Positions 15,022 through 23,345 of a DNA stretch of 25,732 nt are shown in pieces. The DNA is from Mesotoga sp. UBA6090 (lineage in GTDB: Bacteria; Thermotogota; Thermotogae; Petrotogales; Kosmotogaceae), in the NCBI RefSeq assembly GCF_002435945.1, contig NZ_DIXC01000066.1, positions 1-25,732 of the forward strand, read 5' to 3'. Position 1 is the stretch's first letter, and every line of letters begins with the position of its first letter. The notes under the pieces were generated by a model. That model worked only from the letters and a program-made list of their open reading frames with translations, was not told the DNA's origin and did not search any database. The position numbers and the translations under genes were made by a program.

Positions 15022-15064
15022 AACGATCAAGGCATTATCGGTTCAGATTAGTGATAAGATCGTT
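15022..15064 (+). promoter_or_regulatory. Possible promoter and operator of the 717-residue gene
   Basis: TGATAAGAT (15052-15060) resembles an extended -10 about 30 bases before the ATG. Perfect 7-bp inverted arms AACGATC (15022-15028) and GATCGTT (15058-15064) flank and overlap it, which could form a regulator site. Both are weak calls. Confidence 0.3.
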
Positions 15065-15088
15065 TCATTACTGGTGGTGAGGTGATGT

Positions 15089-17242
15089 ATGGATAGAGAG
15101 ACTGTGAAGCTTACGCTTCTGGCCGAGGCGCTTGAGATGAACTGGAATTCTTACACCGTATTCGAACCGCTCGGCGAGCTAGACGCCTTTATAGACAGGA
15201 ATAAGGCCGTCAAGTTGGCAGAGGCTTTGAAGAGCGGGTTTACGCTTGAAGAGTCTGTTGAAGAGATTCTGGATGACGGCTTCTTCAGGGGTTATCTTGC
15301 GGGGATGATGCTCCACGATGATTCTCTTTCTCTTGAAAGTAAAGAGGAGATAGCGAGGATTCTCGAGGATAATCTTCTTTCGGTTTTGAAGAGTGCAGAC
15401 GAGTCGCTGCCGAGTGTCGACAAGTTTTATGGAGGGCCTGGAGACTACAATAAGAGATTCTTTCCTCTCTTCGAGGATAAGGATAGAGCGAGGTCGAAGT
15501 CAAGTCTTAGGGAGAACCTTAGTCTCTTCTGGTATTACAGCAAGGACAGCTACTATATCCCTCTGATCCTCTGGGGAAATGAACTGGCCTCTTTTCTCTC
15601 CAAGAATGTTCACAAGCAGGGGCTTAATGGTGAAGCTGCTGAGAAGCTGAAGAAGATTATGGTTACGGTTGAAGCCTCTTATGCGATGAGCGATGCTGTT
15701 GCATCGATCGTGGGTTTTCAGGTTCCAAAGGCTGAAAGCGACACTAGTTCACAGCTGCCGATGTTTTCTCTGATCATGAACAAGAATGTGAGTACGGAAG
15801 AAATCGTGGAGCTGATTAAGAGTATTACTCAATACTCAGTTGTCAACTTGATGTATGCACCTGTTGCCATGACCAGGAGCGATATTGCCGAAGAGAGGGA
15901 GAGGGCCAGAGAAATAGTCTTTCGAGTCTTTGATTCGCTTGAAGATTCGATTCTAGCCTTTGTTTTGAACGGTGCGGACGAGTTGACAATAAACGGCTTT
16001 CTTTACCAGATAGTCCTGCAATATGATTTTCCAAAGCTTTTCGATAGATTGAAGTCTCTTCTGGAGATGCTCAACGCAGAGTTTGCAGACGCAGCGCTAT
16101 TGGCTATCGCAAGCGCGCTTATAGAAAAGAAGGAGATGAAGGAAAACGTCGAGAGTTTCATAGAGTATATGAAGGCTTTCAAGTATTCCTTCGGACTGGT
16201 GACGGCCGGATTTCTGCTATCAAGAAAGTACGAATTGGAAGATGATTCCTTCTCAACTGAGATAAAGCGTGATGGCAAGCTCGATGAATCGGATTATGAC
16301 TTACTTCTAGGACTGGCGCGAGACTTTCTTGACGATCTTGAAGTGGCCTATCAGGAAATGGTGAGCGAGTACGATCATTTGGGCGATCTCGAAGACGTTT
16401 TCGAAGAGCTGGAAGAGATTACGGAGCCTTGTTTCGTTTCAGCCGATGGCTCGGAGGAAGTAGAGTATTCGAGAGTGCCTATGTATACGCTGATAAACGC
16501 GGTGATGAGAAGCAACGATCTTGATGATGCAATCGAGGCGATCGAAAACTATTGCGACAGGTACATCTTTAACTTCGAATTCGTGAATACCCTTCTGTTT
16601 TTGCCCACAAAAAGGATGGATCAAGTCATGCAGCGCCTTCTTTTCTCGGGAGAAATGGCCGTGGATTTTGTCGATGACATTGCTGATCTAGAGGACGAGG
16701 CTTACTTGACGAGCAAGGAGGAGAGTCCTTCTAACAGAGAGTATTTGGACCTTATAGAGAAGTATGTCGAGAAGCTGATCGACGACAAGAACTACAAAGA
16801 GGCCTCAAGAGCAATAAAGACTGTCAATCCGTACGTCAATCCTGAAGATATGGACAACCTTTTCAGCAGTGAGATGATCGTTTGCTGGAGGACTAAGGAC
16901 TTCGAGAACTTGAGAATAATGCTCGAAGCTATAGACGAGGAAAGCGATCCGAAAGCGCTCATCGTAAAGGCCCTCATGAATTACTTTAACAAAGAAGTCG
17001 ACGCAGCTGAAGGAATCATAATCGGTATTCTTCAGGAGTTCCCTGACTTCATTCAGTATCTTCTCGAAAACGACGAACCAGATGAAGAGGACTTCGACAG
17101 GGCCGATGATGGCGACGTCAGGTCCCAGAAGAAGATCGACGCGAAACTTCTCGCAGAGGAGTTCAGAGAAGATTGGTTCAAGCTCAAGGGCGGCAAGGAC
17201 TGGCTGAAGAAAGTGCAGAGGGTTTTTGATGAAGTGAGCTGA
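15089..17242 (+). CDS. Large acidic helical protein of unknown function
   Basis: I do not recognise this 717-residue protein. It begins at an ATG with a GGTGAGGTGAT ribosome site. No signal peptide, membrane helix or nucleotide-binding motif is seen. It is very acidic, with long runs rich in Glu, Asp, Leu and Lys that should be almost wholly alpha-helical, and it has repeated helix pairs such as DLDDAIEAIENYCDRYIF and NYKEASRAIKTVNPYV that recall TPR- or HEAT-like scaffolds. The C-terminus has an acidic stretch (ENDEPDEEDFDRADDGD) followed by a basic tail. Cysteines are scarce, so no zinc site is likely. It stands alone between repeat-rich spacers. A scaffold or adaptor is a guess from composition only. 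Confidence 0.7.
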   Translation: MDRETVKLTLLAEALEMNWNSYTVFEPLGELDAFIDRNKAVKLAEALKSGFTLEESVEEILDDGFFRGYLAGMMLHDDSLSLESKEEIARILEDNLLSVLKSADESLPSVDKFYGGPGDYNKRFFPLFEDKDRARSKSSLRENLSLFWYYSKDSYYIPLILWGNELASFLSKNVHKQGLNGEAAEKLKKIMVTVEASYAMSDAVASIVGFQVPKAESDTSSQLPMFSLIMNKNVSTEEIVELIKSITQYSVVNLMYAPVAMTRSDIAEERERAREIVFRVFDSLEDSILAFVLNGADELTINGFLYQIVLQYDFPKLFDRLKSLLEMLNAEFADAALLAIASALIEKKEMKENVESFIEYMKAFKYSFGLVTAGFLLSRKYELEDDSFSTEIKRDGKLDESDYDLLLGLARDFLDDLEVAYQEMVSEYDHLGDLEDVFEELEEITEPCFVSADGSEEVEYSRVPMYTLINAVMRSNDLDDAIEAIENYCDRYIFNFEFVNTLLFLPTKRMDQVMQRLLFSGEMAVDFVDDIADLEDEAYLTSKEESPSNREYLDLIEKYVEKLIDDKNYKEASRAIKTVNPYVNPEDMDNLFSSEMIVCWRTKDFENLRIMLEAIDEESDPKALIVKALMNYFNKEVDAAEGIIIGILQEFPDFIQYLLENDEPDEEDFDRADDGDVRSQKKIDAKLLAEEFREDWFKLKGGKDWLKKVQRVFDEVS

Positions 17243-17980
17243 ACGGGCCTATACGCGTAGGCTGAAGTGAGGCTGGCGCTTACCGCCAGGAACTAGGGGA
17301 AGAGTCGGTAGTCGATGACACTCTTGTTATGGATTGTGAAAACCTTACTTTCCGTCATGCCGTGATCCGGCATCTCGCTCTTTGTTCTTGACCATTACCA
17401 AGAAGCAAGAACAGATTCTCTCTTTCGAACGAAGGCTTTTTTCCCTTGCCAATCCGCCACACATTTCTGCTACCTCGGGCTTTTCAAGACCGGATTCCGG
17501 GTCTAGCCAGGGACGACGGTGATAGGTGATTCTGAAAACCTTGCATCAGGATATCCAGTCATCTGAACTGAGAACCGCTTGTAAGATAACGCTGAGCGCT
17601 GAAGAACTACTTTGGCCGTCAACGGTCCTGCGTCCTCCGAGTAGAACAGAGAGAACGGGTTGTTAGGAGCGGGTTATGAAGATCGGTTAGAAAGAGCGGC
17701 TTTTGCTTATGTGAAGAAGCGCAAGAGCAAAGTGAGACTGATTGATACGTGATCGCAGGTACAGTAGGAAGTTGGAGAAAGCACGGATGTTGCTTGTCTT
17801 ATGACGCAGGCCAGTTCTGCTGCACGTCGATGTTTTGCTCTTGAGAGCACTTCGTCGAATCTCAATTTAAGTGCTTTGCGGAAGCCCATAACATTCTCAT
17901 ATAAGCTGATCAAATCAAAGGTGCTGAGCCTGTATGGGGGTTTATAAGGATTCAAAACGCAAAATATACTTCTGTTCTTA
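17243..17980. other. Intergenic region with decayed repeats and hairpins
   Basis: About 740 bases without a gene. Right after the upstream stop come two hairpins: GCCTA..TAGGC (17247-17262) and CTGGCG..CGCCAG (17273-17289). Neither has a T-run, so they are not clear intrinsic terminators. Further on are decayed relatives of the repeat family: CGGATTCCGGGTCTAG near 17491, GCCGTCAACGGTCC near 17614, and GACGCAGGCCAGT near 17802, which echoes AACGCAGGCCAGT near 7145. A minus-strand open frame (17707-18036) has no ribosome site or recognisable content and overlaps the superoxide reductase promoter, so I reject it. Confidence 0.6.
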
Positions 17981-17986
17981 GTGATA

Positions 17987-17995
17987 TGGTATAAT
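17987..17995 (+). promoter_or_regulatory. Promoter of the superoxide reductase operon
   Basis: TGGTATAAT is a consensus extended -10. Transcription should start near 18002, giving an ~80-base leader before the ATG at 18082. No -35 match was found. Confidence 0.55.
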
Positions 17996-18081
17996 AGCTT
18001 CGAGTTCTGTAGCTGTTGTTCAGAGCACTTCTGCAATGATTGGCTTTTTGCAGTATTGCTTTATGTAGAGGAGGGAATAAA

Positions 18082-18435
18082 ATGGCGATAGGCGAGTATG
18101 TGAAAAGTGCGGACTGGAAAAGTGAGAAACATGTACCGGTTATTGACATTCCCGATTTGATTAAGCCGGGAGAAGCATTCAACGTAGAAATCATGGTGGG
18201 CAAGGAGATTTCGCATCCAAATACCATCGAGCATCACATCAAGTGGTTCGATCTGTACGCAATGTATGATGACGGCCAGTTTCTAATTCATCTTGGTCAC
18301 GTCGAGTTCACTCCTGTAACAACCCAGCCAAAGGCTGCATTTAGCGTGAAATTGGAGAAGTCAGGTTCACTGATCGCTACTTCTTACTGCAACATACATG
18401 GTCTCTGGGAAAGCAGTAAGAGAGTTGAGTTCTGA
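18082..18435 (+). CDS. Superoxide reductase (neelaredoxin/class II desulfoferrodoxin)
   Basis: This 117-residue protein reduces superoxide to hydrogen peroxide without making oxygen, using electrons from rubredoxin, and protects anaerobes from air. It has only the catalytic domain; the N-terminal rubredoxin-like iron centre of class I desulfoferrodoxins is absent. The His4Cys iron ligands are visible: the EKHVP motif with its catalytic lysine, SHPNTIEHHIKWF, and YCNIHGLW near the C-terminus. I chose the ATG at 18082 because AGGAGGG lies six bases before it; an upstream in-frame ATG would add 14 unrelated residues over that site. Rubredoxin, its electron donor, begins 17 bases after the stop. 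Confidence 0.95.
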   Translation: MAIGEYVKSADWKSEKHVPVIDIPDLIKPGEAFNVEIMVGKEISHPNTIEHHIKWFDLYAMYDDGQFLIHLGHVEFTPVTTQPKAAFSVKLEKSGSLIATSYCNIHGLWESSKRVEF

Positions 18436-18452
18436 TTGAGGAGGGTGGCGCG

Positions 18453-18611
18453 ATGAAGTACAGATGCACTATCTGCGGTTACATTTATGATCCTGAAATT
18501 GCCGATCCCGAAAATGGAGTAGATCCCGGGACCACCTTTGAGGATGTTCCAGAGGATTGGGTCTGCCCACTATGCGGAGCCAGTAAAGACGATTTCGAAC
18601 CAATCGACTAG
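18453..18611 (+). CDS. Rubredoxin
   Basis: A 52-residue rubredoxin. The mononuclear iron site has two CxxC-G knuckles: CTICG with Cys5 and Cys8, and CPLCG with Cys38 and Cys41. The conserved Y-IYDP segment, the G-DPGT-FEDVPEDW-CP stretch and the acidic tail are all typical. Length is standard (50-55). GAGGAGGG precedes the ATG. It should carry electrons to the superoxide reductase encoded just upstream in the same transcript. A strong terminator follows within ten bases of the stop. Confidence 0.97.
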   Translation: MKYRCTICGYIYDPEIADPENGVDPGTTFEDVPEDWVCPLCGASKDDFEPID

Positions 18612-18617
18612 AGAAAT

Positions 18618-18647
18618 AAGGCGGGAGAATCACTCCCGCCTTTCTTT
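18618..18647 (+). terminator. Rho-independent terminator after rubredoxin
   Basis: The perfect stem GGCGGGAG (18620-18627) with CTCCCGCC (18633-18640) and loop AATCA is extended by two A-T pairs and followed by TTTCTTT. It ends only about nine bases before the ribosome site of the next gene. Confidence 0.9.
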
Positions 18648-18667
18648 GCCTCAACGGAGGTGTTAAC

Positions 18668-20338
18668 TTGAGAGATTACGTTATCGCCCTTTCCGGTGAA
18701 GCCGGTCAGGGACTGAATACGATAGGGGATATGCTTGCGCTCAGCCTCTTCCGAAATGGCTACTGCATCTTCACTGACAAAAGTTACCACTCCAGGATCA
18801 GAGGTGGAGAGTATATGTACAGGATTCGCGTTTCCGACACTCCTTTGTTCTCTATGCGACAGGAGTTTGATCTCATAGTCTCGCTAAGCAAGAGCACTAC
18901 TCTTTCACAGCTGGAGTATTTTCATCACAATACGACACTGATATTCGATTCGGATTCAGATCATGTGACTACGGAAGATGCTGGCTTTGAGATGAATGTT
19001 ATGAATTTCCCGTTCAAAACGATAGCGAAGGAAGCGGGAGAACCGAGAGCCCAGAATGTAGTTGCCCTCGGTGCGATTCTTGCCCTCTTCAAAGTAAAGA
19101 TGGAAATCCCCTCACAGTTGATTGAAGAGGTCTTCTCTGGAAAGGATGAAGTAATAAAGTCTAATCTTGAAGCACTTGAAAGAGGTTACGATCTAGAACT
19201 GTCCATAAACATTCCCGATTTTGAAACCAATGAGCAGGACTACTACCTTCTGAACGGTACGGAAGGCACAGGTCTAGGAGCAATTGCGGCAGGGTGCAGA
19301 TTCCTTGCGGCTTATCCCATGACTCCAGGAACAGGTGTTATGAACTTCTTCGCGTCGAGAGCGGAGAGATATGGGATAGTCGTCGAGCAGGCGGAAGACG
19401 AGATCGCCGCAGTCAATATGGTGATAGGCGGGTCATTCGCCGGCGTACGGTCACTCGTAACGACATCTGGCGGAGGATTCGCTTTGATGCAGGAAGGTAT
19501 TTCTCTTGCCGCGATGACCGAGACTCCTTTAGTCATGGTTGATGCTCAGCGTCCCGCACCGGCCACGGGCCTCCCGACAAGAACTGCTCAGGAGGACCTT
19601 CTCTTTGTGGTGAATGCCGGTCATGGTGAGTTTCCAAAATACGTTGTGGCTCCGAGAACTCCGAAGGACGCCTTCGAACTGACCGAGAAGGCCTTCTATA
19701 TTGCAGATAAATACCAGATTCCCGCGATAATTCTTCTTACCGAGTCGTTGACAGACTCCTCGGCAACGGTAGAGGCTCCAATCCATAACGAGGAATTCCT
19801 CAAGAGATTTGTCGTTGAGGGCGGCGAAGAGTACCGCAGATTCGAGAGCACTGAAAATGGTGTCTCTCCGAGAGCGATCCCCGGGGGCAAGGCCCTCGTG
19901 AGAGTCGATTCCGATGAACATGACGAAGAGGGATATATTACTGAGAACCTCAAGATCAGGAAGATGATGGTCCAGAAGAGAATGAAGAAGATGAAAGGAC
20001 TGGTTGGCGAGCTGACGGCACCGGCCAAGTTCAATCTCGATGCGCCTTTGATTCTTGTCGGTTGGGGAGACAGCTGGGGCGCTATAGATGAATTTGCCAC
20101 CGGCAGAAATGATGTTGGCTACGTGCACTACACGGAAGCCTTTCCAATCGACCCGTCAATTAGGGAAGAGCTGGAAGGCAAGAGACTTGTTTCTGTCGAA
20201 GGGAACTTCACAGGGCAGTTTGCCAGTTTGTTGAGGTCGAAGACAGGTCTGAATGTCGAACACATCGGCCGATACGATGGCCGCCCTGTAAGTGCGAACT
20301 GGATAGAGAAGACTCTAGAAGAGGAGGGGATAATATGA
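18668..20338 (+). CDS. korA: 2-oxoacid:ferredoxin oxidoreductase, fused gamma-alpha subunit
   Basis: A 556-residue subunit that, with the next gene, oxidatively decarboxylates a 2-oxoacid to acyl-CoA while reducing ferredoxin. Residues 1 to ~185 form the gamma domain (GEAGQG at 10-15, SRIRGGE at 42-48). From ~195 comes the alpha (pyrimidine-binding) domain, with NGTEGTGLGAIAAGC, the YPMTP motif (216-220), a conserved Glu240, TSGGG (266-270) and the TAQEDL segment. The gamma-alpha fusion is typical of KorA/VorA-type two-subunit enzymes. The exact substrate (2-oxoglutarate, pyruvate or branched-chain oxoacids) cannot be settled by eye. The TTG start follows GGAGGTG (18656-18662). It overlaps the beta gene by 4 bases. 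No promoter fits between the terminator and this start. Confidence 0.9.
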   Translation: MRDYVIALSGEAGQGLNTIGDMLALSLFRNGYCIFTDKSYHSRIRGGEYMYRIRVSDTPLFSMRQEFDLIVSLSKSTTLSQLEYFHHNTTLIFDSDSDHVTTEDAGFEMNVMNFPFKTIAKEAGEPRAQNVVALGAILALFKVKMEIPSQLIEEVFSGKDEVIKSNLEALERGYDLELSINIPDFETNEQDYYLLNGTEGTGLGAIAAGCRFLAAYPMTPGTGVMNFFASRAERYGIVVEQAEDEIAAVNMVIGGSFAGVRSLVTTSGGGFALMQEGISLAAMTETPLVMVDAQRPAPATGLPTRTAQEDLLFVVNAGHGEFPKYVVAPRTPKDAFELTEKAFYIADKYQIPAIILLTESLTDSSATVEAPIHNEEFLKRFVVEGGEEYRRFESTENGVSPRAIPGGKALVRVDSDEHDEEGYITENLKIRKMMVQKRMKKMKGLVGELTAPAKFNLDAPLILVGWGDSWGAIDEFATGRNDVGYVHYTEAFPIDPSIREELEGKRLVSVEGNFTGQFASLLRSKTGLNVEHIGRYDGRPVSANWIEKTLEEEGII

Positions 20339-21186
20339 GTTTCTTGAGAGAAGTAGACCCCGCGTGGTGTCCAGGATGCGGAAACTTTCCCCTCAGAATG
20401 AATCTCGCCAGTACATTGGAGGAGATGGGAGTAGATAAGTCCCGGTTTGTTATGGTAACCGGAATCGGACAGGCCGCAAAGATGCCTCATTATCTCGACG
20501 TAAACTTCTTCAACGGGCTCCATGGAAGAAGCCTTCCCGTCGCCTTTGCCATAAAGGCGGTGAACCCAGAACTCACTGTAATTGCGGAGTCGGGAGACGG
20601 AGACATGTACGGAGAGGGTGGAAACCATTTCATTCACGGTATTCGCAGAAATTTCGATGTAACCGTCTTGATTCACGATAATCAGATCTATGGATTGACG
20701 AAGGGCCAGGGATCACCAACAACAAGAAAGGGACAGAAGACAAGCGCTCAGCTTCAAGGCGTAATCAACGAACCCTTGAATCCACTTGCTCTAGCGATAG
20801 CGATGGATGCTTCCTTTGTTGGAAGAACCTTTATCGGCGATAAGGAACACTTCAACAAGGTCGTCTCGGCGGCGATAAACCATAAGGGTTTTTCAGTTGT
20901 GGATATAATGCAACCCTGCGTCACTTTCAATAAGGTGAACACTTTTAAGTACTACAAGGAAAAACTCTATGATGTGAGCGAAGCAGACAGTAGTTACGAT
21001 CCGACAGACAAGGCAAATGCTTTCAAGAGCGCTCTCGAATGGGACGATAAGATACCGATGGGGATTCTATACGTGAACGATAAGCCGACTTATCATGAAC
21101 TTCATTCCGTTTTGAAGAAAGGCGTTGTTCTTGCGAAGGAGAAGACAGCGATCGATATCTCGGCTGAACTTAAAGCCTTTAGGTAA
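20335..21186 (+). CDS. korB: 2-oxoacid:ferredoxin oxidoreductase, beta subunit
   Basis: A 283-residue thiamine-diphosphate and iron-sulfur subunit. WCPGCG supplies Cys12 and Cys15, QPCVTFN supplies Cys195, and GDGD (87-90) with DNQIYGLTKGQ (115-125) form the thiamine diphosphate site. In characterised beta subunits a third ligand cysteine lies in GIGC at position 46; here it is Gln46 (GIGQAAKMPHY). One cluster ligand is therefore changed, probably a subfamily feature. No ferredoxin-like domain is present, so free ferredoxin is the likely acceptor. It is translationally coupled to korA (ATGA overlap). Its 3' end overlaps the convergent DUF554 gene by 8 bases. Confidence 0.92.
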   Translation: MSFLREVDPAWCPGCGNFPLRMNLASTLEEMGVDKSRFVMVTGIGQAAKMPHYLDVNFFNGLHGRSLPVAFAIKAVNPELTVIAESGDGDMYGEGGNHFIHGIRRNFDVTVLIHDNQIYGLTKGQGSPTTRKGQKTSAQLQGVINEPLNPLALAIAMDASFVGRTFIGDKEHFNKVVSAAINHKGFSVVDIMQPCVTFNKVNTFKYYKEKLYDVSEADSSYDPTDKANAFKSALEWDDKIPMGILYVNDKPTYHELHSVLKKGVVLAKEKTAIDISAELKAFR

Positions 21187-21856
21187 AAAGAATAGAGACC
21201 CAGGTAAGTATTGGTGAGAGTATCAGGGCCGGTAAGAAGTTGCCGACCCTGATTTCTTTTATCTCAAGCAGCCTGATTCCCAGTCCAAGAAGCATTAGAC
21301 CTCCAACGCCCGAGAAATCTCCTAGATAGAGAGGATGCTGAAGGAAGGAGAGAACCCCGGCAAGAGACACAAGTCCGCCCTGTACCAGATAAACGGCCGC
21401 AGCAGAGAGAAGCACACCCTTGCCTAGCGCTGCCGAGAGCATTACAGACGAGATCCCATCCATTAATGACTTTATGTATATCAACTCATTTTCGCCCGAG
21501 AGTCCTGCCTTGAGAGAACCGATAACCGTCATAGGGCCGGCAACGAAGAGGACGGAAGCAGTGATGAAGCCTTTAACGAAGTTTGCGTCGTCACTCTTGT
21601 TTCCTGCCAGTCTTCCTATCTTTTCCTCCAGATCGAGAGCCTCTCCGATTGCTCCGCCGACGATAAGACTGCCCAAAACAACGAGAACGCTGTTCGTATC
21701 CAGAAACATACTTATACCCAGACCCATAGTCAGGAGCCCTATTACATTGAAGAAGACCTTCCTGTAGCGCTCTTTCACGAACTTTCCACCCAGAAGGCCC
21801 AGCATCGAACCTAATATGACTGCAACTGTATTGACAATGACCGATATATTCAGCAT
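21179..21856 (-). CDS. DUF554 family membrane protein
   Basis: A 225-residue integral membrane protein of the DUF554 (YdfK/YqgA-like) family. It opens with the family-typical MLNISVIVNTVAVILGSMLGLL and has about six hydrophobic segments, including LTMGLGISMFL, FITASVLFVAGPMTVIGSL and FLPALILSPILTWVSILF at the end. The conserved loop GPMTVIGSL and the following DGISSVMLSAALG are also family traits. Function is unknown; a transporter role has been proposed for relatives. It is the last gene of a six-gene overlapping operon: its ATG overlaps the upstream ATPase stop by 7 bases, and its stop runs into korB on the other strand. Confidence 0.9.
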   Translation of the reverse strand: MLNISVIVNTVAVILGSMLGLLGGKFVKERYRKVFFNVIGLLTMGLGISMFLDTNSVLVVLGSLIVGGAIGEALDLEEKIGRLAGNKSDDANFVKGFITASVLFVAGPMTVIGSLKAGLSGENELIYIKSLMDGISSVMLSAALGKGVLLSAAAVYLVQGGLVSLAGVLSFLQHPLYLGDFSGVGGLMLLGLGIRLLEIKEIRVGNFLPALILSPILTWVSILFT

Positions 21857-22638
21857 CTCTTCTCTCTCCTGACAAATGAGATCAGTTCCTCCTCGCTTGC
21901 AGGGAATCGGGAGAAACGTTTGTAGTAGTCTATCAGATATCTCTCCTTCTCTTCAAGTTTCTCACGGTGAAGATTGCCGTTCGCATACTCGGAAACTGTA
22001 ACAAAGTGACCAATCTCTCCTTCGACAAGATTCATCACGTGAGTAGCCAAATCCAGGAACTCGGCAGGCCAGTGAGTCGCCACAACGATGGTCTTTCCGG
22101 CTTCCCTTTCTGAATACAAAATTCTTCGGACTCTCTCGACCGCTCTTGTGTCCAGTCCGGAAGTCGGCTCGTCGAACAGGATTATTTCTCTGTCGAGCGC
22201 GACAATCGATGCGATCGCGAGAAGCCTCTGCTCTCCTCCCGAGAGGGAAAAGGGAGTTCTCGAGCCAAACCTATCCAGTTCAAAACCGATCATCTCGAGA
22301 ATCTCTTCGAGCCTGCCGTACCCATTCCTTCCGGTTATTTTCAGGCTGAATTCGATCTCTTCTCTGACAGTGGGATTGAAGAAACACTCCTCTGGATACT
22401 GAAAGATCATTGAGGCAATGGAAGTCAGTTCCTCGTATTCGCAGTCAATACTTCCGCTCTCGGGCTCTATCAGACCGCAGAGAAGCTGTAGAAGAGTCGA
22501 CTTTCCCGAACCCGTTCTACCCGTAAGTATTACAAAAGATCCCGACTCTAGGTCAAACGATACTTCCTTCAGTGCGGTAATTCGTGAATTCTTCCCTTGA
22601 CCTTTGTAGCTGAATGAGACTTCTCGAACCTTCAGCAT
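21850..22638 (-). CDS. ECF/cobalt-type ABC transporter ATPase (second)
   Basis: A 262-residue ATPase of the CbiO/EcfA type, energising uptake of vitamins or metal ions. It has Walker A GRTGSGKST (40-48), the EcfA-like Q-loop FQYPEE (Gln80), the signature SLSGGE (131-136), Walker B ILFDE (Asp156, Glu157) and a normal switch histidine (THW, His189). The C-terminal ~50 residues form a charged helix pair. With the upstream ATPase it should make a heterodimer. No membrane coupling protein (EcfT) or substrate-binding S component is in the window, so those must be encoded elsewhere. Its start overlaps the upstream stop by 7 bases. Confidence 0.85.
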   Translation of the reverse strand: MLKVREVSFSYKGQGKNSRITALKEVSFDLESGSFVILTGRTGSGKSTLLQLLCGLIEPESGSIDCEYEELTSIASMIFQYPEECFFNPTVREEIEFSLKITGRNGYGRLEEILEMIGFELDRFGSRTPFSLSGGEQRLLAIASIVALDREIILFDEPTSGLDTRAVERVRRILYSEREAGKTIVVATHWPAEFLDLATHVMNLVEGEIGHFVTVSEYANGNLHREKLEEKERYLIDYYKRFSRFPASEEELISFVRREKRC

Positions 22639-23345
22639 GATACTGCAATCTCGAATGGAATTGTCATTTCCGCTTCAACGAATACTGAAGGTGATTCCCT
22701 GAGTTCTTTAGAGTTTCCATCAAACAGCTTACGCCCTCTGCCAATCAAAACGAATCTCTCGAAGTCTTGGACTTCGGAGAATCTGTTGGTCGCGAAAATC
22801 ACTGAGGTTTCCGGGCTCACAATCTCTGACAGTGTGGCAAGCATAACTTCTCTATCGTGTCTATCGATCATAGAAAGAGGCTCATCCAGCAAAAGAAGAC
22901 CGGGTTCCGAAATGAGAGCGGCAGCAAGAGAAACAAGCTGGCGTTGGCCTCCCGAAAGAGTGAGAATATCTCTATCCCTGATGCCGGTAAGCTCGAATCT
23001 CGAAATGAAGAGCTGTATTCTCTCCATAATCTCACTTCTGGAAAGCGATAAAGACTGGAGAGGAAAAGCAAGATTCTCCTCCACCGTAGAGCCGAAAAGC
23101 GCCGAATCGGGATTCTGGAAAACGACTCCTATTTGACCTTCGAGAGAGACTCTCCCGGAGAAGGGCTTCTTAAGACCGGATATGGTGTTCAGGAGAGTTG
23201 TCTTTCCAGAGCCGTTTTTTCCCAACAGAGCGAGTCGCTCGCCTTTCGAGACGTCAAGAGAGAAGTTCTCGAGTATCGAAGCGCCGCCCGCTTTGACACT
23301 TATGTTCAGCAGAGAAAGAAGTGTGTCAGACTTTTCTGGAGACAT
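22632..23345 (-). CDS. ECF/cobalt-type ABC transporter ATPase (first), switch His replaced by Asn
   Basis: A 237-residue ATPase of the CbiO/EcfA type. Walker A GKNGSGKTT (42-50), Q-loop VFQNPD with Gln77, LSGGQ (130-134) and Walker B LLLDE (Asp154, Glu155) are all normal. At the switch position the sequence is VIFATNRFSE, so the expected histidine is Asn187. The D-loop is SMID rather than SALD. These changes suggest one weakened ATP site in the pair. Its start overlaps the methyltransferase gene by 20 bases and it is followed at once by the second ATPase, so both are made together. Confidence 0.85.
   Translation of the reverse strand: MSPEKSDTLLSLLNISVKAGGASILENFSLDVSKGERLALLGKNGSGKTTLLNTISGLKKPFSGRVSLEGQIGVVFQNPDSALFGSTVEENLAFPLQSLSLSRSEIMERIQLFISRFELTGIRDRDILTLSGGQRQLVSLAAALISEPGLLLLDEPLSMIDRHDREVMLATLSEIVSPETSVIFATNRFSEVQDFERFVLIGRGRKLFDGNSKELRESPSVFVEAEMTIPFEIAVSC

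Larger units (their letters stand above)
14252..15040. repeat. Composite repeat region before the 717-residue gene
   Basis: No gene is supported. The left part (14270-14355) has GC-rich inverted words such as CTTCC..GGAAG (near 14271), CCGCCTGCGGCGG (near 14315) and CCCGCTTCGCGGG (near 14339). Then come the 316-bp direct repeat (14482-14797), a shorter repeat run (14800-14932) and the 38-bp unit (14936-14973). Confidence 0.75.

Noticed and set aside
17243..17300. Two hairpins after the 717-residue gene as an intrinsic terminator
   Set aside because: Both stems are good but neither is followed by a T-run, so termination is not supported.
17707..18036. 109-residue minus-strand open frame
   Set aside because: It overlaps the superoxide reductase promoter region, has no ribosome site, and its sequence comes partly from decayed repeats.
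19529..20676. Minus-strand open frames opposite korA and korB
   Set aside because: They are shadows of the two oxidoreductase genes, which have full family motifs.
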